Shown in pieces: positions 40,753 to 52,086 of a stretch of 64,000 nt of DNA. Made by a program: the position numbers and the translations under genes. The notes beneath the pieces are model-generated. The model made no database searches. It saw only the letters and a list, made by a program, of their open reading frames with translations, and was not told the origin of the DNA. Source of the stretch: Planctomycetota bacterium (GTDB taxonomy: Bacteria > Planctomycetota > UBA1135); assembly GCA_030749235.1 (NCBI GenBank), contig JASMKM010000007.1:1-64000 (forward strand), in the 5' to 3' direction. Position 1 is the first letter of the stretch. Every line of letters starts with the position of its first letter.

Positions 40753-41639
40753 CACCCAAAGTGGCGGCGAGTAGCGGTTCCCAGGAGCCGCTGCCAGCAG
40801 GCACCTCCAGTATGGGCCTTTGGCTCTTGTTGGTCTCACTCGGGGTCTTGTTTATCGCCACAATCTTCTGCGGCTGGTATCTGCGCGATACCGGAGCAGC
40901 CGCGGAACACCCCCTCCCTGACCTGCCTAGCAGCCTGTGGTTGACCACCGCGCTGCTGGCAGGTCTCAGCTTTTGTGCCGGGCGCGCAGCGCGCCTGACC
41001 GATCCGCCAGGACAGGCTAAGTTCCTGCGCCTGTCGATGGTCTTCGCGGTGTTGTTCCTCGGCGGCCAGGTTCTCAGTTGGGTGCAGCTGATGGCGGCCG
41101 AGATCGGCGATGGCGTGCATCCGATGTACGCCTTCAACTTCTACCTGATGACCGTGTTGCATGCCGTCCATGTCATCGGTGGATTGGTCTACAACGCGCT
41201 GGCCTTGCTTGCGGTGAAGGTCGGCGGTGGAATGTTACGCAACCGCTCACGCAACAACGCCACTTACTGGCACTTCTTGGGGGCGGTGTGGATCGTAATT
41301 CTGCTCAACCTGATGGCAGTGCGTATCCCGGATCCGGAGGAGTCCTTCCTGGCGCCCTTGTCGCTGGGAGTGACTGGCCTGCTGTTGGCCGGCTTCCTTT
41401 ACTACCAACTGCGCATCATCGTGCTTCTGGTCAAGCGAGGCGAAAGAGCTTTTGCATTCTTCAGCGTGTTGCCGCCGGTCGCCTTCATGCACGCTTGGGC
41501 ACGCGGCGAGGAGATCGGCACCCAGAAGCTGGCACTGCATTGGGCGATCCTGCAGGGACTGCTGCTGATCGCGTTGATGTTCACCATCACGATCCACATC
41601 GGCCAGTTCGCGGACAGCTACGACGTCGGTGCTCCTTAA
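40749..41639 (+). CDS. second haem-copper oxidase subunit III-like membrane protein with C-terminal extension
   Basis: ATGA overlap with the subunit IV-like gene; MYAFNFYLMTVLHAVHVIGGLVYNALALLAVKVGGG...ATYWHFLGAVWIVILLNLMAV, then extra hydrophobic segments. Confidence 0.8.
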   Translation: MTPKVAASSGSQEPLPAGTSSMGLWLLLVSLGVLFIATIFCGWYLRDTGAAAEHPLPDLPSSLWLTTALLAGLSFCAGRAARLTDPPGQAKFLRLSMVFAVLFLGGQVLSWVQLMAAEIGDGVHPMYAFNFYLMTVLHAVHVIGGLVYNALALLAVKVGGGMLRNRSRNNATYWHFLGAVWIVILLNLMAVRIPDPEESFLAPLSLGVTGLLLAGFLYYQLRIIVLLVKRGERAFAFFSVLPPVAFMHAWARGEEIGTQKLALHWAILQGLLLIALMFTITIHIGQFADSYDVGAP

Positions 41640-42237
41640 CGCGTTCGAGAAGCGCCTGGTCACGGGGTGCCTACGCAGAATCGTGCAGCGTCGTCTGGAT
41701 GCCACGCGTCTGCTGAAGTTAGGCGGCCCTGTCGACGGCGGCACCGTGCTGGAGATTGGCTGTGGCCGTGGTTTTGGAGTAGAGGCCGCGTTGGATATCT
41801 TCGGTGCCAAGCAGGTGCATGCCTTTGATGACGATCGCGAGATGGTCGGTTTGGCGCAACGCGAGTTGACCAAGCGCGGGTTGATGGGCGGAGCCTTTGC
41901 GCCTCGTATCTGGCATGGCAGTGTGCATCAGATCCAGGCACCCAGCGGCGAATACGACGCCGTCTTCGATTACCAGGTGCTGCATCATGTCACCGATTGG
42001 CGTGGCGCCCTGGAGGAAATCGCGCGGGTGATGAAGCCCGGCGCCACCCTCTATCTGGTCGAGAGCTTACGCGCTTTCGTGGAACATCCGCTGTGGGGGA
42101 GGTGGATGAATCACCCGACGGAGGATCGCTTCACCGACATCATGCTGCTCGAGGAGTTAAATCGCCAAGGCTTCACAGTGCAGGCGCAGCGTGGTTGGGG
42201 TAAGCAGTTGCTTTGGCTTGTGGCCAGCCGCAACTGA
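41629..42237 (+). CDS. class I SAM-dependent methyltransferase
   Basis: GGTVLEIGCGRGFGVEAALDIFGAKQVHAFDDD; YDAVFDYQVLHHVTDWRGALEEIARVMKPGATLYLVE; GTG start. Confidence 0.9.
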   Translation: MLLNAFEKRLVTGCLRRIVQRRLDATRLLKLGGPVDGGTVLEIGCGRGFGVEAALDIFGAKQVHAFDDDREMVGLAQRELTKRGLMGGAFAPRIWHGSVHQIQAPSGEYDAVFDYQVLHHVTDWRGALEEIARVMKPGATLYLVESLRAFVEHPLWGRWMNHPTEDRFTDIMLLEELNRQGFTVQAQRGWGKQLLWLVASRN

Positions 42238-42340
42238 GGGGCACTTAGGCATAAGCGAACTATAGGTGCGGCGCATGCCCGGAAATCCAAAGCGCCCCGA
42301 GCCCCCAGACTTTGGGATCACTGCACGACGACGGCGAACC

Positions 42341-42346
42341 TATAAT
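42341..42346 (+). promoter_or_regulatory. putative -10 element (TATAAT) upstream of isocitrate dehydrogenase
   Basis: CCTATAATCTCGCG in the 190-bp intergenic region; no clear -35. Confidence 0.35.
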
Positions 42347-42409
42347 CTCGCGTCATTCCCTTCTCTGGCCGTGGTTAGCCGTCAACCTTGTCGGTGCGCC
42401 CAAGGTTAG

Positions 42410-44674
<2,265 letters not shown>

Positions 44675-44737
44675 GCCTACGCTTGATTAGGGAAGGCATC
44701 CCATTGGCAGCCTTCTAGGTTCCGCAGCAATCCAGAC

Positions 44738-45616
44738 TCACAGCGCTCGAAGCCATTCCGGCTTGAAGCGGGCGTTGGCAGGATCGTGCAGCACCTGGTC
44801 CAGCGCACTGACCATCGCGGCCTTGTCCTTCGGCAAGGTGCCGGCGACCGACAGGTAGTTGCTGGCGTGGTTCGAACGGAAGATCGACGACTTCAACTCG
44901 GTATTGGCCAGGAACTCGCGCAACTCAGCAGCCAACTCGATGGGAGACAAGGTCTCGAACTCGCCACGTTGATCGCGATCCCACAACGGCGTGCCTTCGA
45001 CCGGCGTGACCACCAGGGTGGAGACGAACTTCGGTTGGATTGCGTTCACCACTTGTGCCGAATCGATCGCATGTTCGCGACTCAATGCACGCTGGCCCAT
45101 GCCTAGCAGGATCATCGTGCTCAGCTTCACGCCGGCATCATGCGCCTTCAGGGCCACGCGGATCATCTCTTTGGCATCTACGCCTTTATCGATATCGACC
45201 AATACCTGGTCGTTGCCGGATTCGATGCCCAGGTAATACTGCGTCAACTTCTTCGATCGCAGCATTTCCATCTCCTCGACTGAGCGCACGGCCAGGGACT
45301 GCGGCGACGAATAGCAGGTGACGCGCTTCACGTCGGGCCAGGTGGCGTTGATCAAATCGAGCAATTCCGCCAGAAAACTAGCCTTGGCCATATGCGCGTC
45401 GCCGTCGGCCAGGAAAACCTTGCGAGGTGCCGGAAAATTGTGCGCATACCACTCGATTTCCTTTTGCAACTCGGTAATTTTCCTTACCTGAAAGGCTTTA
45501 TCACGGTACATGGCGCAGAAGCTGCAGCGGTTCCAGCTGCAGCCCAAAGTGGCCTGTAGGATGAGACTATTGGCTTCCGACGGCGGTCGAAATACCTGAC
45601 CTTGGTAAGTGATCAT
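44738..45616 (-). CDS. radical SAM protein
   Basis: ORF track 44738..46162 trimmed to MITYQGQVFRPPSEANSLILQATLGCSWNRCSFCAMYRDKAF (CxxxCxxC) at 45616; YYLGIESGNDQVL. Confidence 0.9.
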   Translation of the reverse strand: MITYQGQVFRPPSEANSLILQATLGCSWNRCSFCAMYRDKAFQVRKITELQKEIEWYAHNFPAPRKVFLADGDAHMAKASFLAELLDLINATWPDVKRVTCYSSPQSLAVRSVEEMEMLRSKKLTQYYLGIESGNDQVLVDIDKGVDAKEMIRVALKAHDAGVKLSTMILLGMGQRALSREHAIDSAQVVNAIQPKFVSTLVVTPVEGTPLWDRDQRGEFETLSPIELAAELREFLANTELKSSIFRSNHASNYLSVAGTLPKDKAAMVSALDQVLHDPANARFKPEWLRAL

Positions 45617-45659
45617 CGATGGGGTGTAGAAGGGGCAAGGAATTGCCGATGGAAGAGAG

Positions 45660-46742
45660 ATGATAACGACGGCTGCAATCCTCGGTTTCGGGCGCTTTGG
45701 TGCTGCCCTAGCGGAACGTTTGCGCGAAGCCGGCGTGAACGTGCGGGCTTTCGATCCAGCCGTTACGCCACCAGAGGACTTCGCCGCACCATCCGCCTGC
45801 GATGCCGTGCGCGATGTCGAGCTTGTAATCCTGGCGGTCCCGGTTTCGGCCCTCCATGACGTGCTCGATGAGATTCGTAGCAGCCTTATTCCGGGCCAGA
45901 TTGTGATTGACGTGGCGTCGGTTAAGTCAGGCCCCAGCGCAATCCTAGAAAGCACGCTCGGTACCGATATCCCGTGGGTGGCTACGCACCCGCTGTTTGG
46001 CCCAATCAGCCTAGCCCGCGGTGAACGTCCGGTGCAGGTGGTGGTGTGCCCGAACCTGCAGCACCCCAATGCCGTCGAGACCATCAATGAGTTCTTCTGG
46101 GAGGCTGGTTTCGATCCAGTCAGTCTCGACCCCGAGGAACACGACCGCGAGATGGCGGCCACTCACGCATTGGCTTTCTTCATCGCCAAGGGATTCCTGG
46201 ATGCGGATATCCAACTGCAATCGGAATACGCCCCGCCGTCCGTTTGGGGCATGCGCCGCATGTTGGAATCGGTGCGTGCCGATGCCGGTCAACTCTACGC
46301 GACACTGCAGCTGGACAACCCCTACTCCGCACAGGCACGTCGGCGCCTGCTCAATGCGCTGACCCAGGCCGACCACATCTTGCGCAGTGCCGCATCCACG
46401 ACGCGATCCAGCGGTGCGGATTCCTCGCTCAACATTCCTGCCGCACCGTCGGAGTTGAGTTCGCCGTTGCTCGACAAGGCTCGCGATGGCATCGACGAAA
46501 TCGATCGCGAGTTGGTGGCCTTGCTTGCACGTCGCGCACAACTGTCTAGGCGCGCAGGTCGTGTCAAGGCCGAGATTGGTCACGGCGTACGTGACCCTCA
46601 GCGCGAGGCTTCCTTGCTGGAAGAGCGCCGCGCAATGGCCCAGAAGCTGGGACTCGACGCCGATGCGGTCGAGGAAGTCTTCCAGTCGATTCTGTGCCTA
46701 TCCCGCGATTCCCAAAGTAAGGACCTCAAGAGAATCCCATGA
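45660..46742 (+). CDS. bifunctional prephenate dehydrogenase / chorismate mutase (PDH-CM order)
   Basis: AAILGFGRFGAALAERLREAGVNVRAFDP Rossmann; WVATHPLFGP; C-terminal ARDGIDEIDRELVALLARRAQLSRRAGRVKAEIG...DPQREASLLEERRAMAQKLGLDADAVEEVFQSIL. Confidence 0.9.
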   Translation: MITTAAILGFGRFGAALAERLREAGVNVRAFDPAVTPPEDFAAPSACDAVRDVELVILAVPVSALHDVLDEIRSSLIPGQIVIDVASVKSGPSAILESTLGTDIPWVATHPLFGPISLARGERPVQVVVCPNLQHPNAVETINEFFWEAGFDPVSLDPEEHDREMAATHALAFFIAKGFLDADIQLQSEYAPPSVWGMRRMLESVRADAGQLYATLQLDNPYSAQARRRLLNALTQADHILRSAASTTRSSGADSSLNIPAAPSELSSPLLDKARDGIDEIDRELVALLARRAQLSRRAGRVKAEIGHGVRDPQREASLLEERRAMAQKLGLDADAVEEVFQSILCLSRDSQSKDLKRIP

Positions 46743-47827
46743 TCATCACCTTCAAAACTTCTGCCGCCGACGAACAAATCTCCACTGTGATGGAAGCGGC
46801 CGCGCGTTTCGACGATGTGGAGCCGCGCCAATACCGATTCGAAGGCAGTGATGGTGACTTCTGCGAGGTCCACCTAATCGGCAACACCTCACGCGTGCCG
46901 GAGGAACCCTTCGAACTGCTGCCGGGCGTGCGTCGCGTGATCCGCGTCTCTTCCAAGTACCGCGTGATTGGTCGCCATGGTCAGGACGATTCGGAAGTGG
47001 GCTTTCAATACAACGGCTTAGCTTTCGACGAGAGCTGCGTGCATGTGTTGGCCGGCTTATGTGCGGTCGACAGTCGCGAAAGCGTACGCTCGATGATGGC
47101 GGAGTTGCAGAAAAACGGCTTGCAGTCGACGCGTATGGGGGCTTATAAGCCACGCACCAGTCCTTATGATTTCCAGGGCTTGGGTGCGGAGTGCTTGCCC
47201 TATGTCTTCGAGGAAGCTGGCGCGCATGACATCAAGCTAGTGGCGATGGAGGTCTGCGACAGCACCCACATCGACGAGATCCTTTCGGCCTTGGATATGG
47301 CAGGCAATCCCACTGGCGTGATGCTGCAAATCGGCACGCGCAACACGCAGAACTTCGAGCTGCTAAAGCAGGTCGGCCAGCAGGGCAAATTGCCAGTACT
47401 GTTCAAGCGCGGAATGGGCATCACCCTGGAGGAGTCGCTGAACGCCTGCGAATACATCGCGGCCGAAGGCCAACCAAACATCGTCTTCTGCTTGCGGGGT
47501 GTGAAGTCGCACCTCGGGGAGCCGCACCGCAACCTGGTGGACTTCGCCCACGTACCGGTGGTGCGGTCGCAGACTCGCCTGCCGGTGGTCATCGACCCGT
47601 CGCACAGTGTCGGTCGCTACCACATCGCCCCGGACGGCCTGCCCGAAGTCTTCCATGCCACCGGCCAAGGCCTCATCGCCGGCGCATCGATGGTCCTGGT
47701 GGATTTCCACCCGGATCCGCGCCATGCCCTTTGCGACGGTCCGCAGGCGCTAACTTTGGACCATCTGCCGCCCTTTTTGGACTACGTGAAGACCGTCCGA
47801 AGCGCCTATGAAGCAGTGCTGAAATAG
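46739..47827 (+). CDS. 3-deoxy-7-phosphoheptulonate synthase (AroF/AroA-beta type with N-terminal ferredoxin-like domain)
   Basis: MGAYKPRTSPYDFQGLG; LQIGTRNTQNFELLKQVG; PVLFKRGMGITLEESLNACEYIAAEGQPNIVFCLRGVKSH; LPVVIDPSHSVGR. Confidence 0.95.
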   Translation: MIITFKTSAADEQISTVMEAAARFDDVEPRQYRFEGSDGDFCEVHLIGNTSRVPEEPFELLPGVRRVIRVSSKYRVIGRHGQDDSEVGFQYNGLAFDESCVHVLAGLCAVDSRESVRSMMAELQKNGLQSTRMGAYKPRTSPYDFQGLGAECLPYVFEEAGAHDIKLVAMEVCDSTHIDEILSALDMAGNPTGVMLQIGTRNTQNFELLKQVGQQGKLPVLFKRGMGITLEESLNACEYIAAEGQPNIVFCLRGVKSHLGEPHRNLVDFAHVPVVRSQTRLPVVIDPSHSVGRYHIAPDGLPEVFHATGQGLIAGASMVLVDFHPDPRHALCDGPQALTLDHLPPFLDYVKTVRSAYEAVLK

Positions 47828-47839
47828 CCCCCGCCGACG

Positions 47840-47845
47840 TATAAT
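47840..47845 (+). promoter_or_regulatory. putative -10 element (TATAAT) upstream of dihydrolipoamide dehydrogenase
   Basis: CGACGTATAATGCGTGG between the DAHP synthase stop and the lpd start. Confidence 0.35.
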
Positions 47846-47910
47846 GCGTGGTCGAGACAATGGCGTCAGCTGTTGTAATCCCGTGAAGACGGGCCTAATC
47901 AAGACCTGCA

Positions 47911-49314
47911 ATGTCGAAAATGAAAACCGATGTCGTCGTGCTGGGCGCTGGTCCAGCTGGTTACGTTTGTGCCATCCGTGCCGCCGATTTGGGAAAGAAT
48001 GTCGTCTGTGTCGAGTTCGATAACCTCGGCGGCACCTGCCTCAACGTCGGATGCATCCCATCCAAGGCGCTGATCTCGGCCGGGCATTTCATGGAGTCCA
48101 CCAAGCATGCCGCCAGCATGGGTTTCACGGTGGACACGCCGCAGCTTAATGTGGCCAAGCTGATGGAGTGGAAGGAGGGCATCGTCAAGCGCCTAACTGG
48201 CGGCATTGGCATGCTGTTCAAGAACCGCAAGATTGAGTGGGTCAAGGGGAAGGGCAAGATCCTGAGTCCCAACAAGATCGAGGTCGACACCGCCGACGGC
48301 AAGGTCGAGATTGAGTGCACCGACATCGTGGTTGCCACCGGTTCCGAGCCTGCACCGATCCCTGGCTTCGGCTTCTGCGAGGAGATATGGTCAAGCACTG
48401 AGGCGCTCTCGCCGAAGGAACTGCCAAAGCGCTTGTTCGTGATTGGCGGCGGCGTGATCGGCATGGAGCTTGGCATGTTCTACGCGCAGGTTGGCACCGA
48501 GGTCACCGTGGTCGAGTTCATGGATCAGATCCTGCCGGGTGTCGACCCTGAGTTGGTCAAGATCGTGCAGCGTAAGGCCAAGAAGGCCGGCATGAAGATC
48601 CACGTGAAGTCGGCAGCCAAGAGCTGGAAGAAGACCGCGAATGGCGTTGAGGTCGTCGCCGACATCAAGGGCAAGGAGACGACCTTCGAGGCCGATGCGA
48701 TTCTCCTCACGGTGGGGCGTAAGCCGGTCACTAGCGACATCGGCCTGGAGAACATCGGCGTGAAACCGGACAAGCGCGGCTTTATCCCGGTCAATGACCA
48801 GTGCTGCACCAAGACTCCGCATGTTTACGCTGTTGGCGATGCGACCACCGGCATGATGCTGGCGCATAAGGGCAGCGCCCAGGGCCTGGTGGCCGCGGGC
48901 GCCATCTGCCGCCAGCCCGGTGTGGCTTACGACCCGAAGGTCGTTCCTGGAGTGATCTACACCGATCCGGAAATTGCCACCACTGGCTTGAGCGAAACCG
49001 AATGCAAGGAGCGTGGTCTCGACTACAAGGTCGGTCGCTTTAACTTTGGCGCCAACGGGCGCGCCATGTCGATGCAGGCCACCGAAGGCCTGGTAAAGGT
49101 CATCGCCGACGCCAAGGACGACACTATCCTCGGTGTGCACATGGTCGGCCCGAACGTCACCGATATGATCGCGGAAGGATCGTTGGCGATCGAAGGCGGC
49201 CTCACGGTCGAGGACATCACCTTGACCATCCACCCGCACCCGACATTGTCGGAAGTGTTCATGGAAGCTTGCGAAGATGTGCACGGCATGTCGCCGCACG
49301 CCATGAAGAAGTAG
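47911..49314 (+). CDS. lpdA: dihydrolipoamide dehydrogenase (E3)
   Basis: DVVVLGAGPAGYVCAIRAADLG; NLGGTCLNVGCIPSKALI redox disulfide; VYAVGDATTGMMLAHKG; HPHPTLSEVFMEA. Confidence 0.97.
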   Translation: MSKMKTDVVVLGAGPAGYVCAIRAADLGKNVVCVEFDNLGGTCLNVGCIPSKALISAGHFMESTKHAASMGFTVDTPQLNVAKLMEWKEGIVKRLTGGIGMLFKNRKIEWVKGKGKILSPNKIEVDTADGKVEIECTDIVVATGSEPAPIPGFGFCEEIWSSTEALSPKELPKRLFVIGGGVIGMELGMFYAQVGTEVTVVEFMDQILPGVDPELVKIVQRKAKKAGMKIHVKSAAKSWKKTANGVEVVADIKGKETTFEADAILLTVGRKPVTSDIGLENIGVKPDKRGFIPVNDQCCTKTPHVYAVGDATTGMMLAHKGSAQGLVAAGAICRQPGVAYDPKVVPGVIYTDPEIATTGLSETECKERGLDYKVGRFNFGANGRAMSMQATEGLVKVIADAKDDTILGVHMVGPNVTDMIAEGSLAIEGGLTVEDITLTIHPHPTLSEVFMEACEDVHGMSPHAMKK

Positions 49315-49316
49315 TC

Positions 49317-49955
49317 ATGCGCTTCAGCAACTCCGCAGCTTTCGAGGTCGTCGACCTCGGGCGTGCGGACTATGTCGAGGTCGATCGGCGGATGATGGCT
49401 TTGGTCGATGCAATCCGCGCCGGCAAGCAGCCTGACACCCTACTACTGGCCGAGTTTGAACCGGTTCTGACTGTCGGTCGCGCGGCTGACGCATCCCTTT
49501 ATGACGACGTCGGCCTGCCGGTTCATGCCATCTCGCGTGGCGGCAAGACCACCTTTCATGGGCCCGGACAACTCGTGGCCTACCCGCTAATCCAGCTGCA
49601 GGAAGGAACCCGCGACCTGCACGCCTATTTGCACGCTCTCGAGGAGGCCCTGGTCCGCACGGTCGGCGACTTCGGCTTGCCGGGTGTTCGTGACCCACGC
49701 AACACCGGTTGCTGGGTTCATGGCCGCAAGCTTGCGAGTATCGGCGTGGCGGTGCGGCGCTGGGTGACTTACCACGGCGTGGCCTTGAACGTCAGCACCG
49801 ATCTTTCCTGGTTTCGTCGCTTCGACCCCTGCGGTCTGGAGCCGGAACTGATGACCAGTATGCAATCCGAACTCGGTGGCGAAGCGCCACCGTTTGCCGA
49901 TGTCACCGCATCCCTTGCCCAACGGATCGAGGAGATCCTCCGTGAAGAAGACTGA
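49317..49955 (+). CDS. lipB: octanoyltransferase
   Basis: ISRGGKTTFHGPGQLVAYPLIQL; GCWVHGRKLASIGVAVRRWVTYHGVALNVSTDLSWFRRFDPCGL. Confidence 0.95.
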   Translation: MRFSNSAAFEVVDLGRADYVEVDRRMMALVDAIRAGKQPDTLLLAEFEPVLTVGRAADASLYDDVGLPVHAISRGGKTTFHGPGQLVAYPLIQLQEGTRDLHAYLHALEEALVRTVGDFGLPGVRDPRNTGCWVHGRKLASIGVAVRRWVTYHGVALNVSTDLSWFRRFDPCGLEPELMTSMQSELGGEAPPFADVTASLAQRIEEILREED

Positions 49956-52059
49956 TTTACGTTCCCTGGACGCCTTATTCCGCCCGCGTTCCGTCGCGGT
50001 GATTGGTGCTGGTCGTAAGCGATTTCAAATCGGCCACGAGATCGTACGCAACCTAGTGCTCGGTGGGTTCACCGGCCAGGTCTATCCAGTCAACCCAAGG
50101 GCCAAGGTGGTGCATAGCATGCAGTGCTTCCCGAAGGTGTCTGCGGTTCCCGGTCCAGTCGACCTAGCCGTGATTACAGTACCTGCGCCGTTGGTTATCG
50201 CCGCGGCTAAGGACTGCGCGCGTAAGGGCGTGAAGGGGCTAGTTGTAATCACTGCCGGTTTCGGCGAGATCGGTGGTGATGGCACCGTACTGCAGGATGA
50301 ATTGGTTTCGATCTGCGAGAAGGCCGGCATCCGCATGATCGGCCCCAACTGCATGGGAATTCTCAACACCGCGGTCGAGCATGCGATGAACGCATCTTTC
50401 GCTGCAGCCACCCCAACGCGTGGTGGCGCTGCCTTCCTGTCGCAATCGGGCGCTTTAGGCGAAGCCATTCTCACCGACGCGCGCAGCTTGGGCATCGGCG
50501 TCAGCATGTTCGCAAGTATCGGCAACCGCGCCGACGTCTCGCCTTGTGACCTACTGGACTACTGGTATGAAGATCCGAACACCGAGCAGATCCTGCTCTA
50601 TCTAGAGGCCTTCGGCGAGCCGGAGCGCTTCATGAGTTCGGCCCGCCGGATTTCGCCGGACAAGCCGATCCTGGTGGTGAAGTCCGGGCGCACCGCCCAA
50701 GGCGCGCGTGCGGCGGTCTCGCATACCGGCTCCCTGGCTGGCTCCGAGGCAGCGGTAGATTCGCTACTGAATCAGTGCGGCGTTTTGCGGGTCGATACGA
50801 TGAAGGATCTGTTCGCTCTGGCCAGCGCCGTACAGACAGGCAAGCGTCCGAAGGGTAAGAAGGTGGCAATCGTCACCAATGCCGGCGGACCTGCCATCCT
50901 CGCCACCGATGCCTGCATCGCCAATGGTCTGGAGATGCCGGAGCTGTCGTCCGCTACGAGACGCAAGCTCGACAAGGTCATGCCACCGGAAGCGTCGTCG
51001 GTGAACCCTGTCGACTTAATCGCCTCCGCTGATGCCGAGCGCTTCGATGCAGCCCTGACGGCCACCATCGCCGACAAAAATATCGACATGATCCTGGCGA
51101 TCTTCGTCTCACCGGTAATGATCGATGCTTCGGCGGTGGCCAAGGTCTTTGCAAATCACGCCGCCGCCACCGACAAGCCGCTGCTCGCTTGTTTGCTTGG
51201 CAAGTCACGTAGCGAGGAGGCAGCCGAGATCCTACGCGAGAACGGCGTGCCGAACTATCGCTTCCCCGAGGAGGCAGCTTTCTCCTTGGCCAACATGTAC
51301 GAGCTGCAGAAGTTGCGAACCCGCGAGGAAAAGCCGGCGCCGAAATATCGCGTACGCAAAGTCAGGGCTCGCGCCGTCATCGACAGCGCCTCGGAGCAGG
51401 GCCGAACGATGCTCGGCGGGATGGAACTCTACGATCTGTTCAACGCCTACGGCATCCCTTTGGTGCCGAGCCGCATCGTCAACACCCGCGAGAAGGCCTT
51501 GCGTGCAGCACGCAGCTTGGGCTTTCCGATGGTGGCCAAGGTCGAGTCTGAAGATGTGGTGCATAAGTCAGACCGCGGCGGCGTGATTGTCGGCATCCGC
51601 AGCCGCGAGGAACTGCTTGACGCCTACGATCGTCTGGAGGATATCTTCGGCGAGGATTGCCCTGACATGAGCCTGCTGCTGCAGTCGATGCGGAGTGATG
51701 GCGTGGAGACCTTCTTCGGTGCCGCCACCGACCCACAGTTCGGTCGCATGTTGGCCTTCGGCCTAGGCGGCGTGCATGTCGAGGTATTCAAAGATGTGGT
51801 CTTTCGCCTGCACCCGCTCACCGAGACCGACGCTCGCGAGATGGTTGAAGGCATTCGTGCCAAGGCTATGCTCGAAGGCACACGCGGCAAGCCGCCGGTC
51901 AATCAAGATGAGTTGGTGGATATCCTCCTGCGTTTGAGTCGTATGCTAACCGACTTTCCTGAAATCGCCGAGTTGGATATCAATCCCTTCTTGGCGGGTT
52001 ACAAGGGCAAGGATTCCTGCGCGCTGGATGTACGCGTGCGCCTGGAAGCGGTCGAATAG
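49942..52059 (+). CDS. acyl-CoA synthetase (NDP-forming), fused alpha/beta subunits
   Basis: LFRPRSVAVIGAGRKRFQIGHEIVRNLVLGGFTGQVYPVNPRA; SQSGALGEAILTDARSLGIGVSMFASIGNRADV; VSHTGSLAGSEAA; ATP-grasp FPMVAKVESEDVVHKSDRGGV; GTG start overlapping lipB. Confidence 0.94.
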   Translation: MKKTDLRSLDALFRPRSVAVIGAGRKRFQIGHEIVRNLVLGGFTGQVYPVNPRAKVVHSMQCFPKVSAVPGPVDLAVITVPAPLVIAAAKDCARKGVKGLVVITAGFGEIGGDGTVLQDELVSICEKAGIRMIGPNCMGILNTAVEHAMNASFAAATPTRGGAAFLSQSGALGEAILTDARSLGIGVSMFASIGNRADVSPCDLLDYWYEDPNTEQILLYLEAFGEPERFMSSARRISPDKPILVVKSGRTAQGARAAVSHTGSLAGSEAAVDSLLNQCGVLRVDTMKDLFALASAVQTGKRPKGKKVAIVTNAGGPAILATDACIANGLEMPELSSATRRKLDKVMPPEASSVNPVDLIASADAERFDAALTATIADKNIDMILAIFVSPVMIDASAVAKVFANHAAATDKPLLACLLGKSRSEEAAEILRENGVPNYRFPEEAAFSLANMYELQKLRTREEKPAPKYRVRKVRARAVIDSASEQGRTMLGGMELYDLFNAYGIPLVPSRIVNTREKALRAARSLGFPMVAKVESEDVVHKSDRGGVIVGIRSREELLDAYDRLEDIFGEDCPDMSLLLQSMRSDGVETFFGAATDPQFGRMLAFGLGGVHVEVFKDVVFRLHPLTETDAREMVEGIRAKAMLEGTRGKPPVNQDELVDILLRLSRMLTDFPEIAELDINPFLAGYKGKDSCALDVRVRLEAVE

Positions 52060-52086
52060 GCTGGTGCCGCGAGTCGCTCGCCGTCG

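Noticed and set aside
44691-44714. GAAGGC...GCCTTC hairpin between idh and the radical SAM gene
   Set aside because: Six-pair stem with a 12-nt loop and no T-tract. Too weak to call a bidirectional terminator.
45617-46162. N-terminal 182 aa of the 44738..46162 minus ORF
   Set aside because: Antisense to tyrA and Ser/Thr/Arg-rich. The radical SAM homology begins at the Met at 45616.
47880-47893. CCCGT-gaag-ACGGG mini-hairpin in the lpd leader
   Set aside because: Short stem with no supporting context. Could be chance in high-GC sequence.
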